A stretch of DNA of 64,000 bases from Chaetoderma sp. LZ-2023a. Lineage: Eukaryota > Mollusca > Caudofoveata > Chaetodermatida > Chaetodermatidae. The notes under the pieces are model-generated. The model saw only the letters and a program-made list of their open reading frames with translations. It was not told the origin of the DNA and did not search any database. Position 1 is the first letter of the stretch; each line of letters opens with the position of its first letter. Shown piece after piece: positions 56,885-64,000 of the stretch. Position numbers and translations under genes: made by a program. The stretch is from contig CM067359.1 in NCBI GenBank assembly GCA_034401795.1, positions 148,738,568-148,802,567 of the forward strand. The letters are read 5' to 3'.

Positions 56885-57275
56885 CATTCGATTAATCCGA
56901 TCTGCCAATCAGGGATACTACGTCATAATCAGTTCGGACACATGTAGACTGACAGAAACAGTGCGTCATGAACCTAGAATCGTCCGTCAAGTGTGGGAAT
57001 TGTATGTCTTTGATGGATTTACTATTTAATAAATATTATGTTGAACATTTTGAAACTAATTTGTCTCGGCGCTGTTGCTACCATTGGCAGCAACACCACC
57101 CAGGCAAATTAGTTTCAAAATATTCAACAGCGTATCTCTAAACTTACCTTGGAATTGGGATTCTAGGATTTCAGGGCTCAAAATATATCAAACGATCCCA
57201 ACGAGCGCAAAGCATGGGCGGGATTTAACTAAAGATGGGCGGAGCATAACGAAAAGTGGATTAGTCCATTACTTC
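56885..57275 (+). repeat. Hairpin MITE family A (type 2), plus
   Basis: Head AATCCGATCTGCCAATCAGG, then TCCGTCAAGTGTGGGAATTG and the palindrome at 57040-57125 (GGCGCTGTTGCTACCATTGG), tail AAAGATGGGCGGAGCATAAC, ending GTGGATTAGTCCATTA. Confidence 0.85.
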
Positions 57276-58709
57276 CCGGATGAGTTTAACCGTCATCTTA
57301 CCAACGGGGGTTTAATCATACCACAGACAATGCTGTTGATGTGCCATGTCATCGTCAGTTGCATGACACTACCAGGATTTTGGGAATTGGTTTCACTATA
57401 GAAGCCTCTCCTAGCCAAAATGTTGTTTCCAGATTCTAGCACGTTACACAAATCTAGCATTAACTTTCGTATTGTTACAACCCGAATCTAATTTGCTAAT
57501 TTGCGAGTATGTGTTTGTTGTATCACTCTTACTACCATTTAAATATTTGTATTGCATTCAATGATGACAAATAGCAGGTCACGGCATGGGAGGTATAGTG
57601 CAGCGAAAGCCCTACGAACTATTCTAGAAACAGAATATGACTCTGACTTCGAGGATTCTGACATATCCGATGGCGACAATAATCATCTATAAGAGCACTC
57701 GGTCTCTATCGATATAGACGCAACTAAACCCACTCCTGGTGACCAGAGTAATTCAGCCAACCTTTGCAAATGTCACATTAACCCTTTAACGACTAAATTT
57801 GGTCCAAAAAGTAAAATATTTACTTATAGAATGGTCATGTGTAGGCCAAGAGAAGCCTGTTATTGAAGATTTACCACTGGAATGACTGGCTCGTTTATCG
57901 AGCCAGTCATTCCAGTGGAGAATTCTAAAAAATAATATTATCTTGGCTTACGAATAGACATTCACAAAGACCACTACATAACCACAGCGGTTTCGAGCAA
58001 GCACACACTGCTCAATGTAACAATATTGATGATACCCAATATCCTTGGTGTATTTTATGTAGGGAAAGTAGACAAACTGGGATATTTTTTCATCTAGTTG
58101 AGATAATTTTTAGTATTTTGACAATTAAACCTGTTTAAATAGAAACAGATTGCCACATTTGATGATTCAACTCGTTTATAAGCATGATTTGTTATGGCAT
58201 CCAAACGATTCCAATGTAACTACGTGAATAGATCAGTCCGTGGTACACTATATTGATGTTATAACTGCATATAATCATATGTACGGTTATTGTGGAGAGA
58301 TACGCATATATTTTCATAAATAACATAACATGGGTAAGATGTAATGGAATCCTTAAAAATTTGGCAAATATTTTTAGTGAGTCAAGTTTTGCAAAATTAT
58401 CATGGGTGTATTTTCTGCGATGAAAGTAAAAAATATTTTAAAAATGGTAATTAATTGCATCTATATGACCTATTAGCGCGCGTTTGACATTGGCAACATG
58501 ACCAAAGTGAAAAGGCTTTGCATATTTGAGGTTGGGTTCCAAATGGGCTTTGATTTGTATGATTTGTATGTAAAATATCTTGGTAGGATGATGGTTAATA
58601 AGGTTATTTGTCGTTGCCGTGCAAGGAATCAAAGAACATACTACGAGGAGAATGACTCCTATGCATTACATTTGTTATTTAGTCTTAATGTAGTTATTCA
58701 TGCCACTGA
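57276..58709. other. Non-coding stretch with hairpin family B copy 4 (57846-57950)
   Basis: The palindrome CCACTGGAATGACTGGCTC...GAGCCAGTCATTCCAGTGG lies within longer arms (CCAAGAGAAGCC and its near-complement). It is preceded by TTAACCCTTTAACGAC, shared in part with other copies. The rest shows nothing recognisable. Confidence 0.7.
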
Positions 58710-58710
58710 G

Positions 58711-58745
<35 letters not shown>

Positions 58746-58892
58746 CGTCCGTCCGTCCGTCCGTCCGTCCGTCCGTCCGTCCGTCCGTCCGTCCGTCCGT
58801 CCGTCCGTCCGTCCGTCTGTCTGTCTGTCTGTTGTCTGCTGTCTGTCTGCCTGCCTGCATGCATGCCTGCCTGCCTGCCTGCCTGCCTGCCC

Positions 58893-58923
<31 letters not shown>

Positions 58924-59060
58924 TCTGCCTGCCTGCCTGCATGCCTGCCTGCCTGCATGCATGCCTGCCTGTATGCCTGTCTGTCTGTCTGTCTGTCTGT
59001 CTGGTTGTCGGGCTGGCTGGCTGTCTGTCTGGCTGTCTGGCTGTCTGGCTGTCTTCTGTC
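58710..59060 (+). repeat. Compound tetranucleotide microsatellite (GTCT, GTCC, CTGC)
   Basis: (GTCT)n, then (GTCC)n at about 58739-58815, (GTCT)n, then (CTGC)n with CATG interruptions, then (GTCT) and GGCT blocks. Long Ser-Val or Pro-Ala-Cys-Leu frames across it are artefacts. Confidence 0.95.
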
Positions 59061-59439
59061 TGTCTGGAGGCAGCATGTATCCTGTGTGCAAGAAGATATA
59101 GTGGGACGGATATATGCCAAAAACTACCACAGTAGTTCACTTCTGGCAGAAAGCATGCCATTTGGTAAATAGGGTTCTCTGAGTAGCCGATTCCAGAATT
59201 TAGAGGAGACAATTTGTAAAATAAGTGATTCCTGCTCAAAATGGCGGATATTCCAAATGGCCGACGTGTAAACCCAGAAACAAATATGGCACAGGCAAAT
59301 GTAATATATGACATTTACTTACATCATTTTCACACATGTATTGCTTAAAATACTATCAACAGGTGCATATTATGCTTACTACTACATCGATCATGCATTC
59401 TCCTGAGAATAGTGTTAGATATTACTATTCATATTCTTC

Positions 59440-59600
59440 ATAACATTGTCTCGCACATAAATATAAGTGTTCTCAGTCCGCATAACATTTCTCCGGACAT
59501 AAATATAAGTGCTCCCAGTCCACATAGCATTGTTCCCTACATAAATATAAGTGTTCAACGTCCACATAACATTATGCAGCACATAAACATAATTCTGTAC
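59440..59600. repeat. Tandem repeat, about 48-bp unit, 3.3 copies
   Basis: Units contain ACATAAATATAAGTGTTC, CAGTCCACATAACATT and a variable CTCGC/CCGGAC/CCCTAC block. On the minus strand the frame from the neighbouring transposon relic runs through it without a stop. Confidence 0.8.
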
Positions 59601-59604
59601 ACAG

Positions 59605-59873
59605 AAGCTTGCTTTGTAACATTTGCACTTTCTGGGGCATTTCTTCTTACACTGACATTTGATAAGTTCACGGCATGCGTGTGATGCTTTTGTTTGAGTT
59701 TTCCACACAGTGGCCCAGCTGTCACCAGCGTATCTCGTCAAACTCCATTTGCAGGGGGTGGTAGAGTTGGATTCCGCACAAGTGCTTGTCTCCAAACATG
59801 GCCAGCCTGGTAATGCAGTACGTATTACACGTTGGCACAGGGCCCCTGGTGAGGTGGAAACGTTCTCTAGCAT
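59605..59873 (-). pseudogene. Relic of the FTGCD transposon family: YQAGH block and Cys-rich tail
   Basis: The minus strand reads YQAGHVWRQAL in one frame, then, after a shift, WATVWKTQTKASHACREL followed by KCQCKKKCPRKCKCYKA. The first block matches VAYQAGH at about 47055 and ANYQAAIWRRSL of the 35109-39799 ORF; the Cys-rich tail is the same kind of CxCxxxC array. It is a C-terminal fragment only. Nothing of the upstream domains was found above 59900. Confidence 0.65.
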
Positions 59874-60970
59874 TTATTTGACATTGAAAAACAGATGTCG
59901 GTGGGCTTCATTGGCTATTCTCAGTCCGACTATAAAGAAAACAAAAAATACAGCTTCGTGTCGCTCACATCGCGCTCAGATATCACGCTAGGTGTACAAG
60001 ACAGTCTGTAGAAGACAGCTCCAAGATGCTGAAGAGAGCCAAACTTCACATGCTGTCTTCTTTCCTACATTGTGGATGAGAGGGACTGTATCATATCCTG
60101 ATATATACAGCCTGCATAAAGAGCAATCCACATCACCTCCATGCTCCTAAATTAGATGCATTACTATGAGCGGGAAAATATTGAAACTAGCTTCAATGCA
60201 AAAGAAAGCTGTAGCTTCCGGGGCCACGTGTGGCTCCGCCACTTCTGCTACAGGACGGCGCAGCCGCCACAGCCGCTGCTGCTGCTGGCCAGTCAGCTTC
60301 GTCGTTGGGGAGAGGTTGCCACGCATCTCCGGTGTCCACAAAAACTGACCTCCGGACCGGTGAAACGATCATGTTCCAGTGAGCTCGTGCAGCCATTGTT
60401 GCGAAAATTGAACACCAGCGTATCATCATGGCTGTTCGTGTCCCCGGTGTGTCCAGCCGTCATCTTCATGGTGGAAAGAACGGTGCTAGCACACGAAATT
60501 ACTTTACTTACTTTCAAAAGTAGCAAACGGTCTTTTGTTGTTTGCTTGCTACTTAAAACGGTGTGTGTAAAAACAGAAAAAGTGGTGTGTTATTTTTATG
60601 TCTCACCAGCGGTACCTAACCGATGTAATCATATATAGATGGTATCGAGAAAGGTACTCCTGTGGGGGGACAGTCCGGGCGGGGCACCATCAGTTGGTTT
60701 AATATAAACTATATCTGCCTCAGGCCGCCCAAAAAATTATTGGCTTGTGAGAGGAAAGTGCCTCGCACGGGCCTCCGTCACAGGAAAAATATCTATACGC
60801 CGTAGCGGAGGAAGAGAGAAGATAGGAGAGAGAGAAATCCGTCCTGCAGTAATATTCAGGGCAAAAATTGAGAGCCCATTCCACTACGGTGCCAAGAACG
60901 ACTGTATCTTTGCCGTTTCCTTGCGAGGAAATGTACGACGGTACGGCACCATGCCTTGCATGGAAAACGG

Positions 60971-61024
<54 letters not shown>

Positions 61025-61400
61025 TTTCCGACCGTCCATAACGATGCGGGAGAGAATGGGGTGCCAATTATTTGGAAGGAAATTTATGATGGTACCACAC
61101 CGTGGCGCCTTGTGAGAAGGCAATCGGTGGGAAGCTGACTATAAAAATGCACGGGAAGGGTGGGTGTACTCTCACCATGTGTGTGCAAACGGCTAGGGAG
61201 TCATCCCACGGTACCAGAAATGAGGAGGAAAATTATGTTATCCTTAATATTTACAAGTTTGGGAATATAAAATTTTGCGAGAGGAAAATGCCTCGCGCGG
61301 GCCTCCACCAAAAAGAAAAATGCCTTCGACGCTGAAGCGGAGGAGGAGAGCGGTAAAAATGGCCGCCCTCCTATCCTACAAAAAGAGAGAAAAATTATCA
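59874..61400. other. Unassigned region: GC-rich block, direct repeats, GA microsatellite
   Basis: 60220-60480 is unusually GC-rich for the window (Ala/Arg-rich frames on both strands, no family recognised). (GA)n is at about 60971-61021. 60749-60835 and 61271-61356 form a direct repeat (GAGAGGAAAGTGCCTCGC, CGGGCCTCC, GCGGAGGA). Confidence 0.55.
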
Positions 61401-62937
61401 TGTGTATTTATCCTAATGTAGTTAATTTAATATTGCTGTGTACGGTGCATACATGAAGATGTGGTGGCAGATTATTATGGAATTCAGCACCGTCATCTTG
61501 TGTGAGTTAAAGACTTATTTTATTTCGTACCGTTCTTAGTTTTGCGTACCTTGCGTGGGCCTAAGCTTACATTTAGGTTTTAAGTCCAAACACATATTTT
61601 TAGGCCTCAAATGGCGTAGCACCAATTGTCTTTAACGAATATGTCCCCTGGCGAGGATGCTCGGTACCGTTGCTGATGCCACACGGAGCATCTCTCCTCA
61701 GACCGACAGCATACAACATGTTGTCTGGTGGTAGCTTCAGAGCCACAGAGCGGCCCCTCCACATACCGCATCACAACCACAAATAACAACACATGGACAA
61801 ATCTCATTGACGGAAATATGTCTTAGAAAGCGCTTCATAGCTTACTTAAAGTGGGGAGAGAGAAACGTATTTCCATCTATGGTGGCTTTCCCATAGGGCG
61901 TGGTGAGCTCTAAGGTTTCACCCAGGCACCGTTATGAGTTAGAGGGCGATCCATGTTTCTACCCATCACCTAATGTTTCGAATACGGACCGTATGAGATC
62001 CATACCCTGGCGTGACGGCTTGGCTGCTTTAGGTTTGGAGAAAGTTGCCTAAAGAAGACTGCTGGGACGGCAATAATATTGCACTACTTATATTTTCGCA
62101 GTGTTTCCTACTTTGGCATAAAAAGTCTTGCTTAATAGGTATCCGAAGATACTGTGGAACTGGCGGTATACCGCAATCCCGGAATTCACGTTTCGCGGCT
62201 AGCTGATTCCCGCTGTTTCTACAGATGCCCGGCAGTCGTACCTTGGAATCCAAAACGTGGGCACCTGTCGCCGGTTCCCTGGGCGATCCGAGATCCCTGT
62301 TGGTGTGTACCATTATAATATACTAGTAGTATTACTACAAATTGTGTCAGGAGTAGGCCTACCTTGGGCCCTAAATTAAAATTATTGTTAATTATTTCTA
62401 AATTCCACTCACGATTTTGCTGTTTAAAAAAAGATAGAATTCTCGGAAATATAAGGACTACTCTAGTCCTGTCCGTACGTCATAATTTGACAAACTCTGG
62501 CCGCCATTTTGATTTTGTTATTAGGTTTTTATATATCATCTACCAATCACGGATGGGAGGTGAGTTATAGTTAGATATATATTTTTTATTTAACTATAGC
62601 ATACCAATGTCGGGTATATAGATTGATATACCGTACTTACATACATACGTCATATACGTCATAGCTTCAAGATTCAATGTTATTTATTTGAACTGTAACG
62701 AATCAAGGTATATTTTGGTGGTATGTTTCTATGTCATTATTCCGTGGAATGACAACCCTATACTTTCTGGAATTGATATTGTTAATTGTCTTCAGTGTCA
62801 TATGTAGGAAACCACGATTCTGAGCTGTAGGTTAACCATCAGATTTTTTACATTTCTTTATACTTTAATTACAGTTCAATTTATTGTTTATTTCAGAATT
62901 ATTTGAAATAAATTATAAAGAAGTGATATAAATCACT
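61401..62937. other. Non-coding stretch, nothing recognised
   Basis: No gene or clear repeat. A lone GGCCGCCATTTTGATTTTG at 62500-62518 recalls the inverted-repeat motif of element 2 but is too short to call. Confidence 0.4.
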
Positions 62938-62938
62938 G

Positions 62939-62997
<59 letters not shown>

Positions 62998-63000
62998 TTT
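62938..63000 (+). repeat. (TTA)n microsatellite
   Basis: Near-perfect TTA repeats followed by a TTTTTA run. Confidence 0.95.
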
Positions 63001-63118
63001 ATTTTTATTATCATTGTTAACTTTTTGAACATTAGAGGGTAATCTCCCTTCTAATCAACAAACATTTTTCAATTGTAGTATTAGGTTTACTAATTACGGT
63101 CTATTTGTCTATTTAAGG

Positions 63119-63408
63119 AAGGCCAATGATGAACTCCCGGTAGAGAGCATTTGCCAACACTATCACCATGCCATAGACATAGTAAGGCATTATGGCCAAA
63201 CGATGAAGTTTATCGATATCTCAGCATATTCTCTGGTCCTGTATAATGAGCAACTGCACCATTTGAATCCATGTTTCTTCAAAGACCAAGAGCTACAACT
63301 GCATGACTCTCTCTCTCTCATCAATGATAGGATTGAGAAAATCAATGCATATATTGGTGTACACACCATCAAATGCAGTGTGGAGTTAATACTCCGTAAA
63401 GAAATCTA
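63119..63408 (+). other. Unrecognised ORF fragment
   Basis: About 96 open codons up to a TAG at 63406-63408, with protein-like composition (YSLVLYNEQLHHLNPCFF, amphipathic helices) and no simple repeats. No upstream ATG-initiated context is clear and no family is recognised. It lies near the HhH fragment and may belong to the same element. Confidence 0.3.
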
Positions 63409-63632
63409 GTGCAAGTAAACGCGTCCGTTATCATTATACTTTCGAGTTTCTGAATGACGGCTTGCATGCAGGTACGCTACTGAATCTGGTCTGGCTTCGG
63501 AAAATCCATTTAGACGTTCTCCGGAGTTGCACCACCATCACTACTTTGTGAGTTATATTTTTCAGTAAGCGATATTACTTTTTTCGCGAATATTAATTTC
63601 GCTTCTCTGGTATAAATCAACAAGTGACCCAT

Positions 63633-64000
63633 AATGCCAACACCTTTGTGTATTAACATGGCAACCGTGGAGGAACTTAGGGCATTCCATAATATTGGTA
63701 AAATTCCAGCTGCTGGCATAGTGAGTTTCCGTGAGGCCAAAGGAGGTTCCATATCACTGGCCGACATTAAGGTAGATCCTGATCTGCCTGCCACAGCTAC
63801 TATCCCTGAATGATTGCTCCATGCTGGGGATGTCGTATTTGCCATCGATGATGAAGGTGCTGTTGGTGGGGTCGACTCGCACCCAAGGGAAGAATCCCTG
63901 GAAGAGCAAGTAGCTAGACTGAACATGGGACTGCTAGCTCAATGTATCAAATATAAGGTACTTCTTAACTCAACTAGTCGGCAAAGGGGTGATCAGACGC
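63633..64000 (+). pseudogene. Helix-hairpin-helix protein fragment, broken and cut by window end
   Basis: From the ATG at 63658 (or 63633) the frame reads VEELRAFHNIGKIPAAGIV, then SFREAKGG...SLADI, a good match to a helix-hairpin-helix DNA-binding unit (conserved GIG-like turn NIGKIPA). A TGA at 63811-63813 interrupts, but the same frame stays open and protein-like (EESLEEQVARLN) to the window end. It is probably part of a transposable element; identity unknown. Confidence 0.4.

Noticed and set aside
58675-59172. Overlapping long frames of Ser-Val-Cys-Leu or Arg-Gln-Thr-Asp repeats
   Set aside because: They come from the compound GTCT/GTCC/CTGC microsatellite, not from a gene.
60156-60638. 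A GC-rich 160-residue ORF with overlapping frames on both strands
   Set aside because: No recognisable domain, and three frames are open at once, which fits base composition better than coding. Kept only as an unassigned region.

Overview
The window looks like nuclear DNA of a marine invertebrate animal. It is AT-rich, has spliced genes, and is packed with transposons, hairpin repeats and microsatellites. The only host genes I can support are receptor-type NIT-domain guanylate cyclases on the minus strand, a class known from marine invertebrates. I cannot name the species. Exon boundaries are read from GT/AG signals, codon phase and family resemblance. Repeat families and inverted repeats were found by eye, so their ends are approximate.

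Layout. 1-7.6 kb: a decayed Polinton (Maverick)-type element with a broken DNA polymerase B, a small intact ORF behind a TATA box, a capsid-like gene split by a LINE fragment, and an adenain-like protease. 7.7-16 kb: minisatellites and many copies of a hairpin-centred MITE. 16.4-26.1 kb (minus): three exons of a NIT-guanylate cyclase, with a relic of a duplicated exon 2 and a roughly 0.9-kb CACG/CCACG satellite in intron 1. 26-33 kb: MITEs and a minus-strand relic of a transposon ORF. 33.145-40.578 kb: a 7.4-kb DNA transposon with about 0.7-kb terminal inverted repeats, an eleven-copy 76-bp tandem array and one long ORF broken by one frameshift and two stops. 43.78-48.51 kb: a second, more decayed element of the same superfamily with unrelated inverted repeats. 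48.5-54.7 kb: tRNA-like repeats and more MITEs. 54.8-55.6 kb (minus): first exon of a second NIT cyclase, or an alternative first exon of the first one. 56-64 kb: repeats, another relic of the transposon family on the minus strand, and a helix-hairpin-helix ORF running off the end.

The most interesting system is the transposon superfamily seen at four loci (30.5-31.8, 33.1-40.6, 43.8-48.5 and 59.6-59.9 kb). The best copy has an N-terminal Cys/His cluster, a central region with FDQ, GxFHxxM and IExTxNR motifs, a segment laid out like a FEN1/XPG 5' nuclease, and a Cys-rich tail. I infer a transposase fused to a flap-type nuclease, possibly Academ/AcademX-like. The second theme is a dispersed hairpin MITE (about 20 copies) whose arms carry TGACGTCA (CRE-like) sites, spreading potential regulatory sites around the cyclase exons.
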